Source: JBGOUJ01 sp041477005 (GTDB lineage Bacteria; Acidobacteriota; Terriglobia; Bryobacterales; JACQDG01). From it: 5,127 bases of DNA. The DNA lies in contig JBGOUJ010000567.1 of NCBI GenBank assembly GCA_041477005.1, forward strand, positions 1-5,127. Direction: 5' to 3'. The position numbers were made by a program, and so were the translations under genes. Below are positions 1-5,127 of the stretch, piece after piece; positions within the stretch are counted from its first letter, which is position 1; each line of letters begins with the position of its first letter. The notes below the pieces were generated by a model. It was not told the origin of the DNA. It did not search any database and worked only from the letters and a program-made list of their open reading frames with translations.

Positions 1-34
1 CCCGATGTGGATTACGGTGGAGTAGGATGGCGGC

Positions 35-172
35 TCAGGGTGGCGCGGAAGTGTCGAAGCAGGTGAGAAGCACCTGGTGAATCCGTCGATAATGGGCGTC
101 CATCGTCAGCAGGCGCAGTCCATGCTGCATCGCACTGGCCGCGATCCAGATATCACTGGTTGCGTCATTTCC
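35..172 (-). pseudogene. VapC-type PIN toxin remnant, C-terminal part
   Basis: This open stretch of about 45 residues has no usable start and is read in its own frame. It contains the typical end of a PIN-domain ribonuclease: SDIWIAASAMQHG followed by LRLLTMDAHYRRI. In VapC toxins these carry the third and fourth metal-binding acidic residues (the D before IWIAA and the D in TMDAH). The N-terminal and central parts of the domain are absent from this frame. It directly follows, with a frame change, the C-terminus of a VapB-like antitoxin (165-320), where an intact toxin would be expected to begin. I read it as the end of a toxin whose front was deleted. It ends with TGA at 35-37. No activity is expected because the first catalytic acidic residues are missing. 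Confidence 0.7.
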
Positions 173-320
173 AGAGTTCCGGATCGATGATACGTTGAGA
201 GGCTAGGTGTCGGTCGAACTCCGCGGTTTGTTCATCCGTCCAGGATCCCGCCAGCGAGTCCAGGTCGTGATGGAGCGGCCTCAGGGTCTTCGGGGGTTTG
301 AGTAACTCCTCCTCGATCGC
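165..320 (-). pseudogene. VapB-type antitoxin remnant, C-terminal half
   Basis: About 51 residues, starting near AIEEELLKPP and ending in SQRIIDPELWK then TGA. The pattern HDLDSLAGSWTDEQTAEFDR followed by an R-I-DPELW ending is characteristic of the toxin-binding tails of small VapB antitoxins encoded just upstream of PIN toxins. The N-terminal DNA-binding half is missing; upstream the frame runs into out-of-frame vapC sequence (MLTRTSS...), which I regard as meaningless. A TTG at 354-356 could in principle open a 63-residue frame, but no protein with that N-terminus would be expected. The fragment lies between N-terminal and C-terminal toxin pieces, so it marks a second, collapsed TA module. 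What I see is the motif match; the module history is inferred. Confidence 0.6.
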
Positions 321-369
321 TCTTGAAGAGGAAGGAGATGACGTCCGTGTCAACAACGACCGGGCTCAT
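232..369 (-). pseudogene. VapC-type PIN toxin remnant, N-terminal part with intact start
   Basis: The frame opens with ATG at 369-367 and reads MSPVVVDTDVISFLFKSD, the standard first strand of a PIN domain with the catalytic Asp at residue 7 (DTD). After about residue 18 the similarity ends abruptly. The remaining 27 residues, to the TGA at 232-234, are low-complexity translation of antitoxin sequence that belongs to another frame. A normal VapC is about 130 residues, so this product would lack the central and C-terminal acidic residues and could not be a nuclease. The start overlaps the stop of the upstream antitoxin gene by ATGA, and an AAGGA sequence (379-383) sits 9 nt before the ATG. The gene therefore kept its native translation start but lost its body. 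Confidence 0.7.
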
Positions 370-380
370 GCAGCCCGGTC
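358..380 (-). repeat. Perfect 9-bp inverted repeat enclosing the toxin start codon
   Basis: The arms GACCGGGCT and AGCCCGGTC (9 bp each, perfect) flank the 5-nt loop GCATG on the minus strand. The loop contains the vapC ATG and part of the antitoxin TGA. In mRNA this would be a very stable, GC-rich hairpin with the toxin start in its loop. The AAGGA (379-383) partly overlaps the 5' arm. Such a hairpin could make toxin translation depend on ribosomes finishing the antitoxin. The structure is visible; the function is inferred. Confidence 0.6.
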
Positions 381-581
381 CTTCTTCTTGTGCCCCCGCC
401 ATTCGTGAAGTGCAGTGAGGAAGTCCTCGGTCGATTCATCCTCGGGCCAAAAATCCCCCAACAGCTCGTGGGCATCGCGCGGGAAAACGACTCCTTGCTC
501 CGCCACCAGCTCTTCGAGGGTCTGATGACCAGCAGGCGCCTGCCCCTCCCCTGACGATCGGCGGTCCGCTAGATCAGCCAT
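366..581 (-). CDS. Small antitoxin of a PIN-toxin (VapBC-type) module
   Basis: A 71-residue acidic protein. Residues 21-30 (TLEELVAEQG) and about 40-61 (LLGDFWPEDESTEDFLTAL then HEWR) resemble short PIN-associated antitoxins, whose conserved tail WP-E-DE-...-FL-..L..WR wraps the toxin active site. A lysine-rich tail (KKKDR) follows. The ATG at 581-579 is preceded by AGGAG four bases upstream, which supports this start. The stop TGA overlaps the ATG of the truncated vapC (232-369), the classic coupled antitoxin-toxin arrangement and the strongest argument for the assignment. Its partner toxin is broken, so this is now an orphan antitoxin; it could still bind a related toxin elsewhere or repress its own promoter. 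No clear DNA-binding fold is visible in so short a protein. Family placement is by pattern and context only. Confidence 0.6.
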   Translation of the reverse strand: MADLADRRSSGEGQAPAGHQTLEELVAEQGVVFPRDAHELLGDFWPEDESTEDFLTALHEWRGHKKKDRAA

Positions 582-585
582 TTTG

Positions 586-590
586 CTCCT
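586..590 (-). promoter_or_regulatory. Shine-Dalgarno of the antitoxin gene
   Basis: AGGAG on the minus strand, 4 nt before the ATG at 579-581. It fixes the start of the 71-residue antitoxin. Upstream (591-711) I see no convincing -35/-10 pair at a usable distance and no terminator. Confidence 0.55.
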
Positions 591-711
591 ATTTCAAGTC
601 TAGCATCGAGCACCGGCAATCAAGAGCCACGTATTACCACCTATTGAAAGGAGCGCTGCCGAATGTTGGTGGCAAGCTGCTGGGCCGCGCGGGAAGGGCT
701 ACACGACAACC

Positions 712-1638
712 CTACCGGGCCGGCAGGTCTACCACGGCATAGAGGCCCATTTCGAGGATGCTGAATTCGGTGGCGCCATCCCGGACGGCGAAGTCCTCTA
801 GCGCCGCCGAGTCGTAGCCGAAGGCGGCGATGGTCCCCTTCTGATACGTCCCGCGAATGCGGATCCGCAGGCCTTCCACTTTCTCCCCGCCGTAGTTGAG
901 CAGGTGCAGGCGGAGGCGGGAAGCGTCGCCGGTCAGCCGGCCCAGCACGACCTCGCTGCCGTAAATGCGAAGCGAGCGCTTGTCGTCGCCGAGCCGGCGG
1001 CGAAGCTTCTGGGCGAACTCGAAGGGGTTGGCGGCCTCGGACTTGGGGTATTCCTTCGCGCCGATCTGAACGTTGAGATCGTAGCGCGGATCGGGCGCCG
1101 TCACGGGGCGGCAGAGAAGGTTCTGCCGGGCGAGCAGGTTTAGGACTTCGCCCACCAGGTCGGAGCCGTCGTCGACCACCGCGATGTTGGCCATGCCGGG
1201 CAGCGGCGGCTTCTCGATCGGCTTCAGAAAGGCCAGCATTCGGCTGTAAGCTTCGAGGTCCTGCGGGTCGATGTGCAGCCAGGCGTCGGCGTCGTAGGCG
1301 AACGCTTCGGCGGCGGCGAGCGGGGCCGAGGCGCCAGGCGGCAGATCGTAATAGTAGGTTCGGCTGCCGGGCCGGAGAAAGCGCCAACCGTTCGAATCCA
1401 CCCAGGGAGACCGCGTGGCCGAGGCGACGTTGATCTCCCAGCGCACCCCCGGCGCCGCCAGTTTTTGCCTGCCACTGAGATTTGCCGGCTGATGACAGAA
1501 AGACGCCGCGGCCCATAGCGCCGCTTTCTCGGCGGGAACGTACACGCACTCGATGGCCGCGCGCTTCAAGGCCTCAACCGTCTCCGGGCCGCCGTCCCAC
1601 AGCAGGCCGGGCAGCGCCGCTAGAAGCACCCAATGCAT
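712..1638 (-). CDS. Uncharacterised exported protein with glycosidase-like C-terminal region
   Basis: A 308-residue protein that I cannot name. The N-terminus MHWVLLAALPGLLW is hydrophobic and looks like a short signal sequence, although no clear cleavage motif follows. Residues 77-90 contain SPWVDSNGWRFLRP; 106-140 look helical (AAAEAFAYDADAWLHIDPQDL). Residues about 150-200 read like an alternating strand/helix domain (NIAVVDDGSDLVGEVLNLL), comparable to the GATase-like domain of some glycoside hydrolases. The end (RLRLHLLNYGGEKVEGLRIRIRG ... MGLYAVVDLPAR) follows the pattern HLLNY...V..L.I.+.G...Y.VV.L seen in C-terminal beta-sandwich domains of such enzymes. No catalytic residues can be assigned. 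The ATG at 1638-1636 shares one base with the TGA of the DUF362 gene (TGATG), so the two are translationally coupled. A longer in-frame extension to 1803 is rejected: it is low-complexity and lies inside the DUF362 gene. Confidence 0.75.
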   Translation of the reverse strand: MHWVLLAALPGLLWDGGPETVEALKRAAIECVYVPAEKAALWAAASFCHQPANLSGRQKLAAPGVRWEINVASATRSPWVDSNGWRFLRPGSRTYYYDLPPGASAPLAAAEAFAYDADAWLHIDPQDLEAYSRMLAFLKPIEKPPLPGMANIAVVDDGSDLVGEVLNLLARQNLLCRPVTAPDPRYDLNVQIGAKEYPKSEAANPFEFAQKLRRRLGDDKRSLRIYGSEVVLGRLTGDASRLRLHLLNYGGEKVEGLRIRIRGTYQKGTIAAFGYDSAALEDFAVRDGATEFSILEMGLYAVVDLPAR

Positions 1639-2768
1639 CACAGCTCGATCTTTTCTACCTTGATTTTCTTGATGTCGTACACGCCCAGGTCGAATTTGGC
1701 GGCGTACTCGATGTGGCCCGGCTCGCGGACAAAACGGTTGATGCTGGGGTCGTCGCTGTAGGGCCGGCCGGGGTCTTTGACGTTGGCCATGTTGCGGTCC
1801 CAAACCGAAATGGCGCCCTCGGCCTTTCTCTTGTTGTCGATAATGTCGAGCAGCAGCCGGTCCATGGCCACCGGGTCGGTGCCGAACATCATTTGCTTGG
1901 GGAAGAAGTGGAAGCGCGGATTCGGCGCGAAGGGGCCGCCGTGCCAGACGCCCTTCAGGCCGTCCATGATCTGCAGCACCGTTTTCGAGCGCAGCGGCTC
2001 GACGTTGGCCAGCGTGCCGATGAAGGTGAGGGTATTGGTCTTCTCGCGCTGGTGCGAGCGGGCCACGTTGGAGAAGCTGCCGTACGCGATATTCTTCAAA
2101 CAGCCGGTGACGCCGGCCGCGCCGTGATCCTTCATGTTCGGCACGTTGATGATCTTGGTCAGCTTTTCCGTGATCAGCCGGTTCATGTTGGATCGCGTGT
2201 CCTGCTCGCCGAAAAAGTCCACCTCTACATAGGTATTAGGATCGTAATTCTGAATGGAGCCGCGCCTCTCCTCGGTGCCCGCGATCTGGATGCCGGGCGG
2301 CACGACGCTTTCGTACTTGGCGGCCCGCAGTTGGCCGGGGAAGCGCTCGTAGATGTAAATCTGGCTGGCGGGCAAGCCGATGGCGAGCAGGTTCTGCGCG
2401 ATCTCGGCGACGATCTCGGGGCTCGACTTGATCTTCGGCGACCCCGAGCAGTTCACCTTGATGCCGACCACGTCGGAAGCCGTGAAGAAGCGGCGCCAGG
2501 CTTGGGCGGGGCTCGATTGGCCGGTGAGGGCCTGCATCCCGCGGGCCATCATTTCCTTCACGGTCGGCGCGTCGGTTTTTTCGGTGGCCGGGTCAATGGA
2601 CTTTTCGGCGTGTACCGAGACGACACGGCCGGGGTAAGGCCCCGGCATGCCCGGCTGCGCCGCCGGCTTGAAAGCGGTGACTACCTTATATTTGGGCGCG
2701 TCATCGACCGGGCCCGCGAAAGCCAGGGGCGCCGTGGTCGAGAGCTGCAAAAAAGTTCGGCGTTTCAT
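1638..2768 (-). CDS. DUF362 domain protein with Tat signal peptide
   Basis: A 376-residue protein. It begins with a twin-arginine signal, MKRRTFLQL, a short hydrophobic stretch and an A-F-A site (residues 16-18), so export of a folded protein by Tat is likely. The DUF362 core runs from about residue 98 to 310: DVVGIKVNCSGSP (99-111), KIINVPNMKDHGAAGVTGCL (205-224), KN plus G (225-230), and FGTDPVAMDRLLLD (295-308). Many DUF362 proteins carry ferredoxin-like CxxC clusters; this one has only two cysteines (107 and 223), both within the core, so a 4Fe-4S module is absent. The biochemical role of this DUF362 subgroup is unknown to me. The gene is first in an operon with the 712-1638 gene, overlapping by one base. 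The Shine-Dalgarno is weak (AAAGAG just before the ATG). It diverges from the membrane/spermidine-synthase gene across a 212-nt gap. Confidence 0.88.
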   Translation of the reverse strand: MKRRTFLQLSTTAPLAFAGPVDDAPKYKVVTAFKPAAQPGMPGPYPGRVVSVHAEKSIDPATEKTDAPTVKEMMARGMQALTGQSSPAQAWRRFFTASDVVGIKVNCSGSPKIKSSPEIVAEIAQNLLAIGLPASQIYIYERFPGQLRAAKYESVVPPGIQIAGTEERRGSIQNYDPNTYVEVDFFGEQDTRSNMNRLITEKLTKIINVPNMKDHGAAGVTGCLKNIAYGSFSNVARSHQREKTNTLTFIGTLANVEPLRSKTVLQIMDGLKGVWHGGPFAPNPRFHFFPKQMMFGTDPVAMDRLLLDIIDNKRKAEGAISVWDRNMANVKDPGRPYSDDPSINRFVREPGHIEYAAKFDLGVYDIKKIKVEKIEL

Positions 2769-2776
2769 TTCTCTTT

Positions 2777-2800
2777 GAGGGTACCACGGCGGTCACCCTC
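2777..2800 (-). repeat. Inverted repeat in the DUF362 leader
   Basis: Arms GAGGGT and ACCCTC (6 bp, perfect), with a further ACC/GGT pairing inside after a one-base bulge. It ends 8 nt before the DUF362 start codon. It could be a leader hairpin next to the weak ribosome binding site or an operator. A dyad this short can also occur by chance in GC-rich DNA. Confidence 0.35.
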
Positions 2801-2806
2801 ATTATC
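2801..2806 (-). promoter_or_regulatory. Possible -10 box for the DUF362 operon
   Basis: GATAAT on the minus strand matches the TATAAT consensus at 5 of 6 positions, about 32 nt before the DUF362 ATG. No good -35 lies 16-18 nt upstream (the bases there read about CCGCAC), so it would need an activator or be fortuitous. Transcription from it would start inside the 2777-2800 dyad. Confidence 0.25.
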
Positions 2807-2818
2807 TGGACGGTCATT

Positions 2819-2835
2819 CGGGTGTGCGGCACCCG
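2819..2835. repeat. Inverted repeat in the divergent intergenic region
   Basis: Perfect 6-bp arms CGGGTG and CACCCG around the 5-nt spacer TGCGG. It lies just upstream of the -10-like box of the DUF362 operon, in the region both divergent genes could use for control. It is a candidate operator only; neither gene gives independent evidence for a regulator. Confidence 0.3.
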
Positions 2836-2867
2836 GCATGAACAGTCGTCCCCGCGCGGCGCTCAGC

Positions 2868-2885
2868 ATCGTCGTGATCGTCGTG
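2868..2885. repeat. Tandem 9-bp direct repeat
   Basis: Two perfect back-to-back copies of ATCGTCGTG between the divergent genes. In one plus-strand frame it reads IVVIVV inside a short ORF (2838-3002), which could be chance. No function can be assigned. Confidence 0.4.
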
Positions 2886-2980
2886 CGGGAGTTTTGTTTG
2901 CGGGCGCGCCTGAGCGTTGAGTCGTGGCCAAACCTGAAATACGTACCGCCGCACCGGGAAAGTGGCGGTCCGTGCTTCGG

Positions 2981-4465
2981 ATGGGGAACAATAGGAGGGT
3001 GAACACATCCACATCGTCTGATCGGGGCCTGTTCCCCGCGCCATGGATTATCGCCGGCATTGAGGGGTTTTCCACGCTCGCAGTGGAAGTGATTGCGATC
3101 CGTTTGGCCGTGCCCGTTGTCGGGTCCAGTATCACGCTCACCGGGGTCATGCTGGGTGTCGTACTTCTCGCATTGAGCGCCGGCTATTGGCGGGGTGGCG
3201 CCCTTTCCGCGCGATGGGACAAGGCGCAAACGAGAGCGGGGCTGGCGCGAAATCTGCTCTTCGCCGCTGTCCTTTATGGAGCGTTGGCGTTCCCGCTGGA
3301 AGCGACCGTGCTGGAAAAATTCCTGGACCTTGGCTTGACTCTCCCGCTGGCGATCGGTGTGACCGCTACCCTCCTCTTCCTGATCCCGATCTACCTGGCG
3401 TCGCAGACAGTACCGATGCTGGCGGAATTAACCAATACCGATGGAAAAGCGGGCAAGGCTTCCGGAAAAGTTCTGTTCTTCTCCACGGTGGGGTCGGTAG
3501 CCGGCGGGATCATGACGCCCGTTTGGCTTTTTCCCTACATCGGGGTTGTGCGATCCACGTACGTGGTCTGCGGGCTGTTGGCGGGGGCTGCCGGTGTGAT
3601 GGCCATCCGTCATTTCGGCGCCGTCAAGACCTTGGGATTTGGAACGGCGGCGCTGGTTGCAATGGTTTCCGCGCACGCCCTGGCGTCACCCCGAAACGCT
3701 GTCTTTTCGTTCGACAGTGCGTATCAATCGATTCGAATCGTGGAAGAGAAGACCGACAACGGGCGCACGGAACGCGTGCTCATCATGGGCGGAGGCCGCG
3801 CTTCAGGGGTTTACGCTGACAACGGAGAGGCGTCTTTCGATTATGTGCGCGAAGCGGAGAAGGCCCTGGCGGAAACCGGCTCGGAAACTGTGCTGGTCAT
3901 CGGCGCCGCCGGATTCACCTTTCCCAGGGATGCCGCGAATTTCCCGACGGTGAAACAGGTGGATGCAGTTGACGTCGATCCTGTGGTCAGGAACATCGCG
4001 GAGAGGATTTTCTTGAAGCAACGATTGCCGTCGAAGGTTCGATTCCTGCCCGCGTCGGCGCGATACGCGGTACGGAAGTTGCGAAGGGACGGCAACCACT
4101 ACGGGTTCACGCTGGTGGACGCCTACTGTGGCAAGGGTATCCCGCCTGAGCTGGTGACGGTGGAGTTCTTCAGAGATATGCGGCTGGTCTCGCAGCACAC
4201 GGCCGTCAACGTCCACATGGATCGCACGATGGAATCCGCTTTCGCGAAGAATGTGCTCGCGTCGTTTCGTGAAGCATTCGGAGCGGTGTGGGTGAAGGAC
4301 GTAAAGCGTGGGGCTTTCGACGTCACGAACATCCTCGTGACAAGCTGGCCGGCCGACGGCTCCGTTCCGTGGAATGGTAGGGGCGACGTCTACCGGGACG
4401 ATAAGAACGCTGCGGACCGGGATTATGTGGATCTGATCTGGGGCAGGGAAGAGAGCCCAGTCTAG
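2981..4465 (+). CDS. Membrane-fused spermidine synthase-like protein
   Basis: 494 residues from the ATG at 2981. The first ~235 residues are mostly hydrophobic with about seven membrane segments (roughly 21-47, 50-70, 92-110, 120-148, 165-189, 191-209, 217-235). They include the segment FFSTVGSVAGGIMTPVW (166-182) typical of membrane-fused spermidine synthases. A cytoplasmic Rossmann methyltransferase-like domain follows: DSAYQSIRIVEE (245-256), the nucleotide-binding loop VLVIGAAGF (304-312), the acidic strand end VDAVDVDP (327-334), and YGFTLVDAYCGKGIPPELVT (374-393), where D380 occupies the catalytic-Asp position. Classical putrescine-binding motifs are altered (no LDG; MGGGRASG instead), so the true substrate is uncertain and may not be a polyamine. 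The start is unclear: in-frame GTG codons at 2924 and 2972 also precede the first helix, and an AGGAGG at 2993-2998 abuts an in-frame GTG at 2999 with no spacing. The gene ends convergent with the glycosyltransferase, sharing CTAG. Confidence 0.85.
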   Translation: MGNNRRVNTSTSSDRGLFPAPWIIAGIEGFSTLAVEVIAIRLAVPVVGSSITLTGVMLGVVLLALSAGYWRGGALSARWDKAQTRAGLARNLLFAAVLYGALAFPLEATVLEKFLDLGLTLPLAIGVTATLLFLIPIYLASQTVPMLAELTNTDGKAGKASGKVLFFSTVGSVAGGIMTPVWLFPYIGVVRSTYVVCGLLAGAAGVMAIRHFGAVKTLGFGTAALVAMVSAHALASPRNAVFSFDSAYQSIRIVEEKTDNGRTERVLIMGGGRASGVYADNGEASFDYVREAEKALAETGSETVLVIGAAGFTFPRDAANFPTVKQVDAVDVDPVVRNIAERIFLKQRLPSKVRFLPASARYAVRKLRRDGNHYGFTLVDAYCGKGIPPELVTVEFFRDMRLVSQHTAVNVHMDRTMESAFAKNVLASFREAFGAVWVKDVKRGAFDVTNILVTSWPADGSVPWNGRGDVYRDDKNAADRDYVDLIWGREESPV

Positions 4466-5127
4466 CCCCGTTTGTCGGCCGTGGTTTTTCCCTGGGTGAT
4501 GATCTCGCGGATGGCGTAAATGGGCCGGTTCTGGCTCTCGAAGTAGGTACGAATGAGCACCTCGCCGATCAGGCCCGTGCAGAGGAGCTGGATCCCGGTC
4601 AGAACCAGCATGGCGCCGGCGATCAGCAGCGGCCCGTGTTCTACCATGAGGCTGTGGCTGAACACAAACTTGTCGACCACCAGCCACGCCAGGATCACGC
4701 TGCCGAGTCCACCGCAGAGGAACCCCACCGAGCCGAAGAAGTGCATGGGCCGTGTGAAGTACTTCAGCAGGAACCGGACGGTCAGGATGTCGAACATCAC
4801 GCGGAACGTCCGGCCGAGGCCGTAATGCGATTCGCCGTCGGGCCGCTCCACGTTGCGGATGGGCACCTCGGCGATCTGGGCGCCGTTCAGGCTGGCCAGC
4901 GCCGGGATGAAACGGTGCAGCTCGCCGTACAGCTTGATGGACTTGATGGTCTCGCGGCGATATGCCTTGAACGTCGTGCCGAAGTCGTGGAGAGCAACAC
5001 CGGAGGCATGGCGCATCAGCCAGTTGGCAATGCGGGAAGGAATCTTGCGGGTGATGGGATTGTCCACCCGCTCGCGGCGCCAGCCGCTGGCGATGTCGTA
5101 GCCTTCGTCCAGCTTCTGGAGCAGGGC
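4462..5127 (-). CDS. Family 2 glycosyltransferase, DPM1/GtrB-like, 5' end outside window
   Basis: 221 C-terminal residues are visible; the N-terminal catalytic part (with the expected DXD) lies beyond the right edge, so the GTG at 5067 is internal and not a start. The visible part opens with ALLQKLDEGYDIASGWRRER and continues V-D-N, matching the (L)DEGYD.+SGWR..R.D motif of dolichyl/undecaprenyl-phosphate sugar transferases. It is followed by SRIAN, HDFGTTFKAYRRE (47-59) and YGELHRFIPALASLNG (67-82), then ERPDGESHYGLGRT (94-107). Two C-terminal membrane helices follow (about 130-153 and 167-190), the usual anchor of this subgroup. The enzyme should transfer a sugar from a nucleotide donor to a polyprenyl phosphate at the inner membrane face, for glycosylation of lipids, surface polymers or proteins; the donor cannot be read from this part. 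The tail is complete and ends on the CTAG shared with the opposing gene. Confidence 0.92.
   Translation of the reverse strand, partial: ALLQKLDEGYDIASGWRRERVDNPITRKIPSRIANWLMRHASGVALHDFGTTFKAYRRETIKSIKLYGELHRFIPALASLNGAQIAEVPIRNVERPDGESHYGLGRTFRVMFDILTVRFLLKYFTRPMHFFGSVGFLCGGLGSVILAWLVVDKFVFSHSLMVEHGPLLIAGAMLVLTGIQLLCTGLIGEVLIRTYFESQNRPIYAIREIITQGKTTADKRG

Noticed and set aside
591..619. Possible promoter TTGCCG-17 nt-TGAAAT upstream of the antitoxin
   Set aside because: The -10 matches only 4 of 6 positions, and transcription would start at or within the ribosome binding site at 586-590.
641..711. Rho-independent terminator after the 712-1638 gene
   Set aside because: The GC-rich stretch has only short imperfect self-complementarity and no following T-run on the minus strand.
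641..1549. A 302-codon minus-strand frame overlapping the unknown exported protein
   Set aside because: The translation is Arg/Pro/Gly-rich and low in complexity. The other minus-strand frame (712-1638) has normal protein composition, a signal-like start and the TGATG coupling.
1639..1803. N-terminal extension of the 308-residue protein to 1803
   Set aside because: The extra 55 residues are Arg/Gln/Pro-rich and lie wholly within the DUF362 coding region; the ATG at 1638 follows directly from the stop overlap and begins a signal-like sequence.
1482..3002. A 506-codon plus-strand open frame across the DUF362 gene
   Set aside because: It lies antisense to a gene with clear DUF362 motifs and a Tat signal. 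Its translation is rich in R, G, A, V and H with no recognisable domain, as expected of a high-GC shadow frame.
2765..3229. A 154-codon minus-strand frame over the divergent region
   Set aside because: It would overlap the first membrane helices of the plus-strand gene in antisense, has no motif, and its composition is that of a shadow frame.
3803..4687. A 294-codon minus-strand frame across the convergent junction
   Set aside because: It is His/Arg-rich with no domain, and is antisense to the spermidine-synthase domain and out of frame with the glycosyltransferase.

Overview
The window comes from a GC-rich bacterial chromosome. A Tat-exported DUF362 protein, a membrane-fused spermidine-synthase-like protein, a polyprenyl-phosphate-type glycosyltransferase and decayed VapBC modules together would suit an Acidobacteriota (Solibacter/Bryobacter-like) soil organism. 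That placement is an inference from gene content; no rRNA or tRNA gene is present to test it.

Layout. Positions 35-581 (minus strand) hold a wrecked toxin-antitoxin locus. A small, apparently intact antitoxin ORF (366-581) overlaps by ATGA the start of a PIN-domain (VapC) toxin. The toxin keeps only its first ~18 residues, then runs into the C-terminal half of a different VapB-type antitoxin, which in turn runs into the C-terminal part of a PIN domain. The three remnants lie in three different reading frames. Positions 582-711 are intergenic, with no terminator that I can see.

Positions 712-2768 (minus strand) are a two-gene operon: a Tat-signal DUF362 protein (1638-2768), coupled through a TGATG stop/start overlap to an uncharacterised, probably exported 308-residue protein (712-1638) whose C-terminus resembles the beta-sandwich tails of glycoside hydrolases. 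Positions 2769-2980 are a divergent intergenic region with two small dyads, a tandem 9-bp repeat and a -10-like box.

Positions 2981-4465 (plus strand) encode a roughly seven-helix membrane protein fused to a spermidine-synthase-like Rossmann domain. It converges on a family 2 glycosyltransferase (4462-5127, minus strand, N-terminus beyond the right edge). The two genes end on the same palindromic CTAG, each reading TAG from its own strand.

I see no CRISPR array, IS element, RNA gene or convincing new defence system. The most informative parts are the TA mosaic, the start-codon hairpin in that locus, and the coupled DUF362/unknown-protein pair.
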